Positions 18,060-26,305 of a stretch of DNA of 64,000 bases are shown here, piece by piece (position 1 is the first letter of the stretch; every line of letters begins with the position of its first letter). The notes below the pieces were generated by a model. The model was given only the letters and a program-made list of their open reading frames with translations, made no database searches and was not told where the DNA came from. The DNA lies in NCBI RefSeq assembly GCF_001426525.1, contig NZ_LMEW01000005.1:229270-293269 (forward strand). Reading direction: 5' to 3'. Both the position numbers and the translations under genes were made by a program. The DNA is from Massilia sp. Root133. GTDB taxonomy: Bacteria; Pseudomonadota; Gammaproteobacteria; Burkholderiales; Burkholderiaceae_D.

Positions 18060-18739
18060 GGTCCGCACTGATCTTGTGGATGGCGCTGTGCGGCGCCGCG
18101 CATGCCGACGACTGCACCGCATGGGGCCGGCCCGGCGCGGTGCTGTTCCAGGACGATTTCAGCAAGCCGCTGGCGGGCTGGGTGGCCGAGTATGCGCGCA
18201 CGCCGGGCAACGTCGTCGAGAACCGGGACGGGCGGCTCGTGATGGACGTCGACGGCGGCGCCACCGTGTGGCTGGATCGTCCGCTGTACGGCAATGTCCT
18301 GATCAGCTTTACGCGCCGCGTGCTCGTCGACGGCGGGAAGAACGACCGCCTGTCCGACCTGAACGTGTTCTGGATGGCGCGCGATCCGCGGCGCGCCGAC
18401 CCCTTTAGGCGCAGCGGCAAGTTCGAGGACTACGACGACCTGTCGCTGTACTACGTGGGCATCGGCGGCAACCGCAACACGACGACGCGCCTGCGCCGCT
18501 ATGGCGGGGGCCACCGCGAACTGGTTGCCGAGTACACCGACGGCGCGCATCTGCTGGAACCGGACCACGACTACCGCATCGAGATCGCGGTGTACGAGGG
18601 CTGCACGCGCGTGCGCGTGGACGGGAATACGTGGTTCACGTATCGCGACCCGCATCCATTGACGTCCGGCTGGTTCGGGCTGCGCACGACGTGGTCGCGC
18701 CAGGCGGTGGACGACCTGAAAATACAACGACTCGACTGA
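18056..18739 (+). CDS. Secreted concanavalin-like protein, YesU/DUF6250-like
   Basis: A 227-residue protein with signal peptide (AAHADDC). The core begins FQDDFSKPLAGWVAEY and includes ENRDGRLVMDVDGGATVWLDRPL, DLNVFWMARDP, DLSLYYVGIGGNRNTTTRLRRY and TWFTYRDPHPLTSGWFGLRTTWSRQAVDDLKI. This looks like the jelly-roll family that includes YesU of the Bacillus rhamnogalacturonan cluster; the exact Pfam number is uncertain. The gene overlaps the acetylesterase by ATGA and is followed 12 bp later by GH105. It may bind or cleave an RG-I oligosaccharide; activity is not established by the sequence. Confidence 0.75.
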   Translation: MRSALILWMALCGAAHADDCTAWGRPGAVLFQDDFSKPLAGWVAEYARTPGNVVENRDGRLVMDVDGGATVWLDRPLYGNVLISFTRRVLVDGGKNDRLSDLNVFWMARDPRRADPFRRSGKFEDYDDLSLYYVGIGGNRNTTTRLRRYGGGHRELVAEYTDGAHLLEPDHDYRIEIAVYEGCTRVRVDGNTWFTYRDPHPLTSGWFGLRTTWSRQAVDDLKIQRLD

Positions 18740-18751
18740 CAGGAGACATGC

Positions 18752-20158
18752 TTGAAGAACCGTTTGAAGCCCTGCGTGGCAGGGGTGCTCGCCGCCTGCG
18801 CGCTGCACGCGTCGGCCCAACAGGCGCCGGCCCCGCAGGAAAAGGGGCCGGCCGCGGCCGACGCCATGCTGCACGCGCTGGACGTGCATTACCCGACGCC
18901 TTACCGCGCGATGGATGCGGTCGAGGTCAAGGCCGTGCTGGACCGCGTGTTCGACTACCTGGACAAGGTCACGCCGGCCGAGGTGATCGACCAGCGCACC
19001 GGCGCGCCCATCACGGACCTGTCCAGGCCGAACGCGAACGCCGTGCTGAAGCCGGGCGACTTCCGCCTGACGAGCTATGAATGGGGCGTCACCTACACGG
19101 GCATGCTGGCCGCCGGTGCCGCGACGGGCGACCGCCGCTACACCGACTACGCGCTCAAGCGCCACGAACTGCTGTCCCGGCTGACGAAGACGTTTCTGCC
19201 GCTCGTGCAGGCCGACCGCGAGCATGCCGCCGCGCCCATCAAGAGCTTCCTGAATCCGCACGCGCTGGACGACGCCGGTGCGTTGTGCCAGAGCTTCCTG
19301 AAGGCGAAGCTCGAGGGGTCGCCGGTGGACTATTCGCAGATGATCCCGATCTGCGGCGACTTCGTCACGAAGAAGGAATACCGGCTGAAGGACGGCACCC
19401 TGGCGCGCGGCGGTCCGGACGGCCGCGGCGGCGTGAAAATGCGCCCGCTGCCCGATACGCTGTGGCTGGACGACATGTTCATGGGCGTGCCCACCATCGC
19501 GTACCTCGGCAAGGCGACGGGCGATGCGCGTTACTACGACGACGCGGCGCGCCAGGTGCTGCAGTTCTCGAAGCGCATGTTCAACAAGAACCTCGGCATC
19601 TACATGCACGGCTATGTCGAAGGCTTGCGCGACCACCCGGAGATGCACTGGGCGCGCGCGAACGGCTGGGCCGTGATGGCGATGGTCGAGGTGCTGGAAG
19701 TGCTGCCGAAGACGCACAAGGACTACAAGGCGGTATTGGACCAGCTGCGCGCGCACGTCAAGGGACTCGCCAGCTACCAGACGAAGGACGGCTTCTGGCA
19801 CCAGCTCATCGACCGCAACGACACGTACCAGGAAACGTCCGCCACCGCGATCTACGCGTACGCCATCGCGCGCGCCGTGAACCGGGGCTATGTCGACGCG
19901 CAGGCCTATGGGCCGATGGCGAACCTCGCGTGGGACGCGGTCGCGAGCAAGGTGCAGCCGAACGGGCAGATCGAAGGCATCTGCGTGGGCACGGGCATGG
20001 CGTTCGATCCCGCGTTCTATGCGTACCGGCCGACGAGCGTGAAGGCGGCGCACGGGTACGGGCCCACGTTGCTGGCGGGCGCCGAGATCATCGCCATGAA
20101 CCGCAAGTTCAGGTTCGGGTTGAACGACAGCGGGTTGATGTACCAGGGTGTGCGCTGA
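18752..20158 (+). CDS. Unsaturated rhamnogalacturonyl hydrolase, GH105 (second copy, TTG start)
   Basis: A 468-residue GH105 (alpha/alpha)6-barrel protein with signal peptide (cleavage about 21, ASA). Motifs are TSYEWGVTYTGMLAAG, RPLPDTLWLDDMFMGVPTIAYL (Asp240/241 at the catalytic position), MHWARANGWAVMAMVEVLE and ETSATAIYAYAIARAV. It differs in the order and spacing of inserts from the paralogue at 11495, so the two probably act on different unsaturated oligosaccharides. The start is TTG with AGGAG 6 bp upstream; an ATG two bases before is out of frame. Last gene of the acetylesterase operon; its stop directly abuts the stop of the convergent phosphoesterase gene. Confidence 0.9.
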   Translation: MKNRLKPCVAGVLAACALHASAQQAPAPQEKGPAAADAMLHALDVHYPTPYRAMDAVEVKAVLDRVFDYLDKVTPAEVIDQRTGAPITDLSRPNANAVLKPGDFRLTSYEWGVTYTGMLAAGAATGDRRYTDYALKRHELLSRLTKTFLPLVQADREHAAAPIKSFLNPHALDDAGALCQSFLKAKLEGSPVDYSQMIPICGDFVTKKEYRLKDGTLARGGPDGRGGVKMRPLPDTLWLDDMFMGVPTIAYLGKATGDARYYDDAARQVLQFSKRMFNKNLGIYMHGYVEGLRDHPEMHWARANGWAVMAMVEVLEVLPKTHKDYKAVLDQLRAHVKGLASYQTKDGFWHQLIDRNDTYQETSATAIYAYAIARAVNRGYVDAQAYGPMANLAWDAVASKVQPNGQIEGICVGTGMAFDPAFYAYRPTSVKAAHGYGPTLLAGAEIIAMNRKFRFGLNDSGLMYQGVR

Positions 20159-20977
20159 TCAGACCTCGATCACGAGATCTTCGCGGAACGCCGCCTGCTC
20201 GCCCTTGTTCGCATACCCGAGCGGATTCGCGACCACGCGGCAGCGCCAGCCCGTGCCTTCGACCACATAGTCGTTCGCGCAATGCAGGTGGCCGTGCATC
20301 CACACGTCCGCGAACGGCAGCAGGTCGTCCAGCGCATTGCAGAACCCCGCCGTGCCGGGCGCGATGCCGTAGCGCGGGTCGGCGCTGCGCAGGGTCGGGG
20401 CATAGTGGGTAACCGCGATCGTGGTGCCGTCGAACGGTGTCGCCAGTGCGTCGCGCAGCCAGGCCTGGCAGGCGAATGACAGTTCCCGCTGGCCTTCCGC
20501 CAGCAGCGGCACGCCATCCACGAGCGTCGTGTTCCCGGACAGGTAGTAGTTCGCGGCGCGGAACGCCTTGTCGCGCTGCTTGAGCTGGCGCCCGATGTCG
20601 GTTTCGGAGCCTGCCAGGGCGTCGAAGTCGGCCCACAGGGTCGTGCCGATGAAGCGGACGTCGCCGAGGGTGACGATCTCGCGGTCGAGCCACGTGATGT
20701 CCAGCGCGGCGCAGGTCGCGCGCAGGCGCGCGTGCGTAGCGGCGAAATCGAGGCCGTCGAATTCGTGGTTGCCGGGGACGTACAGGACGCGCGCCGCGGC
20801 GCCCGTCGTGGCCGGGGCGAAACGGCCGAGGCCGAAGTCGTCGGTGTCCAGGCGCGAGCGGGCCTGGTACGAGCCGATGTCGCCGGCGAGGACGACGACG
20901 TCCGTGTCGGCGTAGATGGTCGGCTGGAACCCGGGGTCGCGTTCTAGGTGAAGGTCGGAGAAGAGCTGGATACGCAT
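20159..20977 (-). CDS. Calcineurin-like metallophosphoesterase
   Basis: A 272-residue cytoplasmic metallophosphoesterase. The five metal-binding blocks are present: SDLHLE (about residue 7), VLAGDIGS, YVPGNHEF, VTHYAPT and MHGHLH (near 227). No signal peptide or membrane helix. The substrate cannot be predicted; relatives are annotated only as metallophosphoesterases. Convergent with the GH105 gene with zero bases between the stops. Its context suggests a housekeeping gene at the edge of the pectin block. Confidence 0.88.
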   Translation of the reverse strand: MRIQLFSDLHLERDPGFQPTIYADTDVVVLAGDIGSYQARSRLDTDDFGLGRFAPATTGAAARVLYVPGNHEFDGLDFAATHARLRATCAALDITWLDREIVTLGDVRFIGTTLWADFDALAGSETDIGRQLKQRDKAFRAANYYLSGNTTLVDGVPLLAEGQRELSFACQAWLRDALATPFDGTTIAVTHYAPTLRSADPRYGIAPGTAGFCNALDDLLPFADVWMHGHLHCANDYVVEGTGWRCRVVANPLGYANKGEQAAFREDLVIEV

Positions 20978-21022
20978 CCAGCAAGTATACCTGTCTTCGC
21001 GAGCGGACCCCGGTTCAATGCG

Positions 21023-21430
21023 TTACTTGCCGGCCTGCTGCAGCTTCTCGCCGGCGCGTTCCAGGCCGCGGCCCGTGGCGGCCGTCGCGTCCTTCGCGCC
21101 TTCCTTCACGTTCTGCGCGGCTTCGTGCGATTCCTGGCGCACTTCGGCGCCCGCCTGCTGCATCTTGTCGCCGGCGCGGTCGGCCGCTTCCTTCACGTTC
21201 TGGTTGGCCTCGTGGGCGGCTTCCTTCGCATTCTCGCCGGCCTGTTGGGCGGCGGCGTTGGCGTTAGCGGCGGCTTCCTTCGACTCGGCAGCGGCCTTGG
21301 CGCCCGCGTCGTCGATGGCCTTGCCGGCTTCCTGGGCCGGGCCCATGCCGTTCTTGTCCTCGGCCTTGTGGCAACCCGTGACCAGCACGGCGACAGCAAG
21401 CATGATGCTCGAAATGGTGGTGGTTTTCAT
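21023..21430 (-). CDS. Ala/Glu-rich helical lipoprotein with 11-mer-like repeats
   Basis: A 135-residue lipoprotein: signal followed by the lipobox LVTGC (Cys about 20), then an almost entirely helical chain made of imperfect repeats rich in Ala, Glu, Lys, Gln and Asn (units such as AGENAKEAAHEANQNVKEAA). The composition resembles LEA-like or apolipoprotein-type amphipathic helices and Lpp-like envelope proteins. It may act in envelope or desiccation stress; this is inference. ATG 21430 has TAGGAG upstream. Stands alone between the phosphoesterase and the purine permease. Confidence 0.8.
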   Translation of the reverse strand: MKTTTISSIMLAVAVLVTGCHKAEDKNGMGPAQEAGKAIDDAGAKAAAESKEAAANANAAAQQAGENAKEAAHEANQNVKEAADRAGDKMQQAGAEVRQESHEAAQNVKEGAKDATAATGRGLERAGEKLQQAGK

Positions 21431-21623
21431 GATGTTCTCCTAGTAAGAAGTTGTCACTTAGGTTACACAATCTCGTAAAGTTGCGGCGTACGATACGGCT
21501 GGGCCGGATTCGGGCGCCTCGAGGATCACAGGGAGAGAACGGTGGAAGGCCTGCCGCGGTTGACCGCGCGGCGACCGTCCGGATCCCGCGGATGGGGACG
21601 AACGGTCGCCGGGAGAGAGAGAG

Positions 21624-23012
21624 TCAGATGGCCCAGCCGCCCGCGTAGAACACGGCCAGCGCGAGGGCGATGCTGACGGTGCCGAAGTTCAGCTTGCGCC
21701 ATTCGCCGGCCAGCACGCGGCCGATCACGAGGGTGCAGAAGCCCAGCATGATGCCGGTGACGATGTTGCAGGAGAGGAGGATGAACACGGCGCATACGAG
21801 GCCGGCCAGCGCATCGAGCTTGTCGTCCATGTTCATGTGCGCCACGCTGCTCAGCATCAGCAGGCCGACGTACATCAGCGCCGGTGCGGTGGCATACGAG
21901 GGCACCAGGCCGGCCAGCGGCGAGAAGAAGATCAGGCCGAGGAACAGCAGGCCGACGACGACGGCGGTGAGGCCGGTGCGCGCGCCGGCCGCGGTGCCGA
22001 CGCCCGATTCGATGTAGGCCGCCGCCGGTGCGCCGCCCACGAGGCTCGAGAACAGGGAGCTGACCGAATCGGCCGTCAGGGCCTTGCCGCCGTTGTGGAT
22101 GTAGCCGCGCGCATCGACCTGGCCGGCCTGGCCGGCGACGGCGCGGATGGTGCCGGTGGCGTCGAACACGGCGGTCATCACGAGGGCCAGCACGCTGGGC
22201 AGCACGGCCATGCTGAGCGCGCCCTTGACGTCCATCGCGCCGATCAGCGAAGCGTGGCCCGGGCTGCTCAGTTGCGGCCACGAGAAGATGCCGGTGAAGT
22301 GCACTTTCGGATCGAAGGCCAGGCCGAGGGCGGAAATCGCGATCACGACGAGCAGGATCCCGCCCGGGACCTTGCGCTGTTCCAGGCCGAAGATCGCGGC
22401 CAGGCCCAGGATGCTCATCAGGACCGGGAACGACGTGATCTGGCCCAGCGCGACGGGCAGACCGGCGCCCGCGTTCTTGACGACGAGTCCGACTTCGCTG
22501 GACGCGATCATCAGCAGGAACAGGCCGATGCCGACGCCCGTGCCGTGCGCGACGCCGGACGGCAGGTTCTGCAGGATCCACGAGCGTACGCCGGTGATGG
22601 AGATCGCCGTGAAGATCACGCCCATCAGGAACACGGCGCCCAGCGCGATCGCCGGCGTCAGGCCCTTGCCCAGCACGAGGCCGAACGCGGTGAAGGCGGT
22701 CAGCGAGATCGCGCAGCCGACGGCGATCGGCAGCCGCGCCCAGAATCCCATCAACAACGAACCGAAGGCCGCGGTCAGGCACACGGCCACGTACACCGCG
22801 CTGACGTCGAAGCCGGCCTGGCCCAGCATGCCCGGCACGACGAACACGGAGTACACCATCGCGAGGAAGGTGGTGACGCCGGCCACCACCTCCGTCCGCT
22901 GCGTGCTGCCGCGCGCCGAGATCTGGAAGTACCGGTCGATTTTGCCGCTGGCGGCAGGTGGGGACGTGAAAGTCTCCGCGCGCTCGACGCGCTGGAGTTG
23001 AGGCTGTGACAT
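21624..23012 (-). CDS. NCS2-family purine (adenine or guanine/hypoxanthine) permease, AzgA type
   Basis: A 462-residue inner-membrane protein with about 12-14 hydrophobic helices. The N-terminus [39 protein letters not shown] is characteristic of the AzgA branch of the NCS2 family (E. coli AdeP, PurP, GhxP). Further family blocks: [35 protein letters not shown], and [32 protein letters not shown]. It imports purine bases with protons. ATG 23012 has GAGGAG. Single gene; the 168 bp upstream contain a 12-bp palindrome at 23130-23141. The exact base cannot be distinguished here. Confidence 0.9.
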   Translation of the reverse strand: MSQPQLQRVERAETFTSPPAASGKIDRYFQISARGSTQRTEVVAGVTTFLAMVYSVFVVPGMLGQAGFDVSAVYVAVCLTAAFGSLLMGFWARLPIAVGCAISLTAFTAFGLVLGKGLTPAIALGAVFLMGVIFTAISITGVRSWILQNLPSGVAHGTGVGIGLFLLMIASSEVGLVVKNAGAGLPVALGQITSFPVLMSILGLAAIFGLEQRKVPGGILLVVIAISALGLAFDPKVHFTGIFSWPQLSSPGHASLIGAMDVKGALSMAVLPSVLALVMTAVFDATGTIRAVAGQAGQVDARGYIHNGGKALTADSVSSLFSSLVGGAPAAAYIESGVGTAAGARTGLTAVVVGLLFLGLIFFSPLAGLVPSYATAPALMYVGLLMLSSVAHMNMDDKLDALAGLVCAVFILLSCNIVTGIMLGFCTLVIGRVLAGEWRKLNFGTVSIALALAVFYAGGWAI

Positions 23013-23129
23013 GGCTGCTGCTCCTCTATGTTATCGGCCCCGGCGCGCATTGCTTGGACGCGGCACCGGGTTGTCTCATCGTTATGAGTAGAGAAGCTTA
23101 GGGCCGAAGGCGCGCGGCGAACCATGCAT

Positions 23130-23141
23130 CCTATGCATAGG
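23130..23141. promoter_or_regulatory. 12-bp palindrome upstream of the purine permease
   Basis: CCTATGCATAGG is a perfect palindrome with an additional ATGCAT at 23123-23128, in the 168 bp gap between the permease and the O-methyltransferase. Possible regulator site; no assignment. Confidence 0.3.
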
Positions 23142-23180
23142 CACTATACGCGTCGGCGTATTGCGTTTGCCGCGACCGCG

Positions 23181-23843
23181 TCAGCGGGCGGTCCGCACGG
23201 ACAATTCGACGTCGTCCGCGAACGGCATCGACAGGTAACCGGACGCCGGCGCGCGCATGCGTGCGAGGTAGTCCGGGCTGTGGTCCGCATTGTCCGCGAC
23301 GATCGCCGCGCCCGGGCGCAGATGCGGTTCCAGCAGCGCGAGCACGTCGGGATATAGCGCCTTGGCGCCGTCCAGCAGCACGAGATCGATGGCATCCGGC
23401 AGGTCGCCGGCCAGCGTCTGCAGGGCGTCGCCCGTGCGGATCTCGACGAGGTCGAGCAGGCCCGCGGCAGCCAGGTTGGCGCGCGCCCGCTCGACTTTCG
23501 CCGGCTCGAATTCGCTGGTGACCAGGCGCCCGCCGCCATTGTCGCGCAGCGCGGCGGCCAGGTGGATGGTCGAGATGCCGAACGACGTGCCGAATTCGAC
23601 GATGGTCCGGGCCCGGCTCGAGCGGGCCAGCATATAGAGCAGGACGCCGGTGCCGCGCGAGACGGGCAGGGCGACGTCCTTCAGGCGGCCATACAGGTCG
23701 CGGTAATCCGTCTTGCTGCGCATGAGGCGCTGCAGTTCCGCTTCCGCCAGGTCGCGGCAGGCGGCCAGCGGCGATTCGGCATCGGCCTCGGCAAACAGGC
23801 GCGCGAGCAGCGGGGCGACGGGATCGGTGGCGAGGGTGGTCAT
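23181..23843 (-). CDS. Class I SAM-dependent O-methyltransferase
   Basis: A 220-residue cytoplasmic methyltransferase of the caffeoyl-CoA/catechol O-methyltransferase-like fold. Motif I is TIVEFGTSFGISTIHLA (about residues 83-99), the second acidic residue is in LVTSEFEP, followed by IDLVLLDGAKALYPDVL and AAIVADNADHSPDY. The DNAD segment corresponds to the metal-binding DNxL/DN region of the family, with changes, so metal dependence is uncertain. ATG 23843 has AAGGAA upstream. It is divergent from a TetR gene with 83 bp between starts, suggesting that TetR controls it and that it helps modify a toxic small molecule. Confidence 0.85.
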   Translation of the reverse strand: MTTLATDPVAPLLARLFAEADAESPLAACRDLAEAELQRLMRSKTDYRDLYGRLKDVALPVSRGTGVLLYMLARSSRARTIVEFGTSFGISTIHLAAALRDNGGGRLVTSEFEPAKVERARANLAAAGLLDLVEIRTGDALQTLAGDLPDAIDLVLLDGAKALYPDVLALLEPHLRPGAAIVADNADHSPDYLARMRAPASGYLSMPFADDVELSVRTAR

Positions 23844-23926
23844 CGTGGTTCCTTGTGGTGGTGAATGGGTCCGGTTATTATGCGAAGAATCCTTCAGGTT
23901 TTCCATTCGCATTCCCAACGCCCCCG

Positions 23927-24559
23927 ATGACCGAACGACGCCGCCCCCAGATCGCCTCTCGCAAGGCACCGAAACAGGCCCGCTCCAATGAGCTCGTGGC
24001 CGCCGTGCTGGAGGCGGCTGTTCAGGTTCTGGCGGCGGAGGGGGCGCAGCGCTTCACGACGTCGCGCGTGGCGGAAAAGGCGGGCGTCAGCGTCGGGTCG
24101 CTGTACCAGTACTTCCCGAACAAGGCCGCGATCCTGTTCCGTCTGCAGAGCGACGAATGGCGCCGCACGACGGCCATGCTGTCCGCCATCCTCGCGGACA
24201 CGGCGCGGCCGCCGCTGGACCGCTTGCGGTCACTGGTGCACGCGTTCGTGCGGTCGGAATGCGAGGAGGCGGCGATGCGCGTGGCGCTGAACGACGCGGC
24301 GCCGCTGTACCGCGATGCGCCCGAGGCGCGCGCCGTGCGGCAGTCGGGGGAAGAGGCCGTGCGGACGTACCTGGCGGAGGCGCTGCCGGGGGCGCCGGAC
24401 GCCACGCGGGCGCTGGCGGCGGACCTGCTCACCGATACGCTGTCGGCGGTCGGCAAGCAGTTTTCGGAGCGGCCGCGCACGGAGCAGGAGATCGTGGCGT
24501 ACGCGGATGGGCTGGCGGATATGTTGTGTGCGTGGATGGAGAAGCTGGCTGCAGCCTGA
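23927..24559 (+). CDS. TetR-family transcriptional regulator
   Basis: A 210-residue TetR-type regulator. The N-terminal helix-turn-helix (about residues 22-68) reads AAVQVLAAEGAQRFTTSRVAEKAGVSVGSLYQYFPNKAAIL, which is canonical. The C-terminal ligand domain resembles the TetR_C of AefR/YcdC-like proteins. ATG 23927 follows a basic leader MTERRRPQIASRKAPKQARS common in this subgroup. Divergent from the O-methyltransferase; most likely its repressor. The ligand is unknown. Confidence 0.9.
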   Translation: MTERRRPQIASRKAPKQARSNELVAAVLEAAVQVLAAEGAQRFTTSRVAEKAGVSVGSLYQYFPNKAAILFRLQSDEWRRTTAMLSAILADTARPPLDRLRSLVHAFVRSECEEAAMRVALNDAAPLYRDAPEARAVRQSGEEAVRTYLAEALPGAPDATRALAADLLTDTLSAVGKQFSERPRTEQEIVAYADGLADMLCAWMEKLAAA

Positions 24560-24655
24560 CCGTCGTTCCCGCGAACGCGGGAACCCATACCGAGTTCGCG
24601 AAGTCGGTCCGTCGAATGTACCGGATTCCGTGGTTCAGCATGGCGGGAACGACAT
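24560..24655. repeat. Intergenic hairpin repeat, copy 4
   Basis: Begins CCGTCGTTCCCGCG with an internal TTCCCGCGAACGCGGGAA hairpin and ends GGCGGGAACGACA. The middle is more divergent than in copies 1 and 5. It fills the gap between the convergent TetR and halogenase genes (stops at 24559 and 24663). Confidence 0.75.
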
Positions 24656-24662
24656 TTACACG

Positions 24663-26138
24663 TCAGCGACCCAGGATTTTTGCCAGATACTCCCGATGCG
24701 TCGGCACCGTCGCGACGGCGGTCGCAAGCTGGGTCGCGCGCTCGCGCACCCAGTCGAGCGACTGTTCCTCGGGAATCAGCTTGAGGGTCGGATCGCTGCG
24801 CGCCGGCCAGTTCTGCATGCCCGCGTGGATCGCGAGCCAGCTGTGGCCGTCGAAGCCTTCCTCGTCGTACTGGTGCAGCACGCCCGTTTCGCGCCATGCG
24901 TGCAGCTTGTAGGCCAGCGTCTCGGGCAGCTCCGCGGCCGCCATGGCTTGCCAGAACGGAGTGTCGCGGCGCGCGGTCAGGCAGTAGTGCATCAGGATGA
25001 AGTCGCGGATGCGTTCGAACTGGCGCGTGAGGCCCGTGTTGTACGAGTCGACGAGCTCGGGCGCGACGGGGCCGCCCCGCTGCAGGAGGGTCATCAAACG
25101 GCCGACGCCCACTTGCACCAGGTAGATGCTGGTCGATTCGAGCGGTTCCAGGAAGCCCGTCGCGAGGCCGATGCCGACGACGTTGTGCGACCAGAATTTC
25201 GCGCGGTGCCCCGTCGTGAAGCGCAGCAGGCGCGGCTCCGCCAGCGCTTCGCCGTCGAGCTGCTGCAGCAGCTGGTCGCGGGCCTTCTCTTCGTCGATGA
25301 AGCGGGTCGAAAACACGTGGCCGTTGCCCGTGCGGTCCTGCAGGGGAATGCGCCATGCCCAGCCGGCGTCCAGTGCCGTCGCGCGCGTGTACGGCGTCAG
25401 GTTGTCGCCCACGGGGGCGGACGGCACGGCCCATGCCCGGTCCACGGGCAGCCAGTGCGAAAAGTCGACGAACGGTTCGCCCAGCGTGCGGCCCAGCAGC
25501 AGCGACGCGAACCCGGAACAGTCGATGAACAGGTCGCCCTTGACGACGCGGTCGTCGTCCAGCTTCAGCGACGCGATGCCGCCGTCCGGCCGGCGCGCCA
25601 CGTCGACGACCTTGCCCTCGGTGCGGCGCACGCCGCGCTTCAGCGCGATGTCGCGCAGGAAGCGGGCGTACAGGTTCGCGTCGAAGTGGTAGGCGTAGTT
25701 GAAATTCGCGGCGTCCTTGCCGGGCGCGCAGAAGCGGTCGTTCATCGCCATCACGGTCGGCAGGCATTGCTCGCCGAACGTGGGCAGGTTGGCGCGCGGG
25801 TGCCGGCGGTACTGGCCCCACAGCGACTCGGGGCCGTTCAGCATGCCGAAGTCGCCGAACGTGTGGTAATAGTCCTCGCCCTTCACGCGCCAGTCGCGGA
25901 ACCGGATGCCCAGCTTGTACGTGCCGTTCGTCGCGCGCAGGAAGTCCGCTTCGGGGATGCCGAGGATCTGGTGGTAGTTGCGGATCGAAGGGAACGTCGC
26001 CTCGCCGACGCCGACCGTGCCGATGTCCTCCGATTCCACCAGTTCCACCGTCGTGCCCTGCAGGCCCGTCGCGAGGGCCGTCGCGGCCATCCAGCCGGCC
26101 GTGCCGCCGCCGAGGACCACGATGCGTTCATAAGTCAT
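24663..26138 (-). CDS. Flavin-dependent tryptophan-halogenase-family protein
   Basis: A 491-residue FAD enzyme. Visible features: FAD-binding GGGTAGW (about 10-16), the catalytic Lys75 in NGTYKLGIRF, the WxWxIP signature of halogenases (Trp260, Trp262, Ile264-Pro265) and the Glu334 in FLEPLESTSIY that pairs with the lysine. All key residues of the PrnA-type halogenase are thus present. A halogenase of this sort uses FADH2, oxygen and halide. No flavin reductase or biosynthetic partner is adjacent; in Xanthomonas and Caulobacter relatives such genes sit in carbohydrate-use loci. ATG 26138 has AGGAG. Divergent from the GH3 gene. Confidence 0.9.
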   Translation of the reverse strand: MTYERIVVLGGGTAGWMAATALATGLQGTTVELVESEDIGTVGVGEATFPSIRNYHQILGIPEADFLRATNGTYKLGIRFRDWRVKGEDYYHTFGDFGMLNGPESLWGQYRRHPRANLPTFGEQCLPTVMAMNDRFCAPGKDAANFNYAYHFDANLYARFLRDIALKRGVRRTEGKVVDVARRPDGGIASLKLDDDRVVKGDLFIDCSGFASLLLGRTLGEPFVDFSHWLPVDRAWAVPSAPVGDNLTPYTRATALDAGWAWRIPLQDRTGNGHVFSTRFIDEEKARDQLLQQLDGEALAEPRLLRFTTGHRAKFWSHNVVGIGLATGFLEPLESTSIYLVQVGVGRLMTLLQRGGPVAPELVDSYNTGLTRQFERIRDFILMHYCLTARRDTPFWQAMAAAELPETLAYKLHAWRETGVLHQYDEEGFDGHSWLAIHAGMQNWPARSDPTLKLIPEEQSLDWVRERATQLATAVATVPTHREYLAKILGR

Positions 26139-26233
26139 GCTGTCTCCTGTTTGTATGCACATTGATTGTACTGATGTCTTTACGGCGCGCAAGAAACTTT
26201 TAGCGCCGGACACGAACTTGCGGCCCAGTGTTG

Positions 26234-26292
26234 TGAAAACGGTTTCAATCCGGGGTATGATTTGGATGTTCGCGCTAACAAAAAACGTTTAC
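26234..26292. promoter_or_regulatory. Two LacI-type operator-like sites upstream of GH3
   Basis: TGAAAACGGTTTCA at 26234-26247 and AAACGTTTAC at about 26283-26292 have the central CG with flanking AA/TT typical of LacI-family operators. They lie between the divergent halogenase (26138) and GH3 (26306) starts. No LacI gene is in the window, so the regulator would be distant. Confidence 0.55.
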
Positions 26293-26305
26293 ACAAGGAG
26301 ACAGC

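Noticed and set aside
21526..22782. A minus-strand open frame overlapping the purine permease
   Set aside because: Other reading frame of the permease gene; Arg-rich with no family features.
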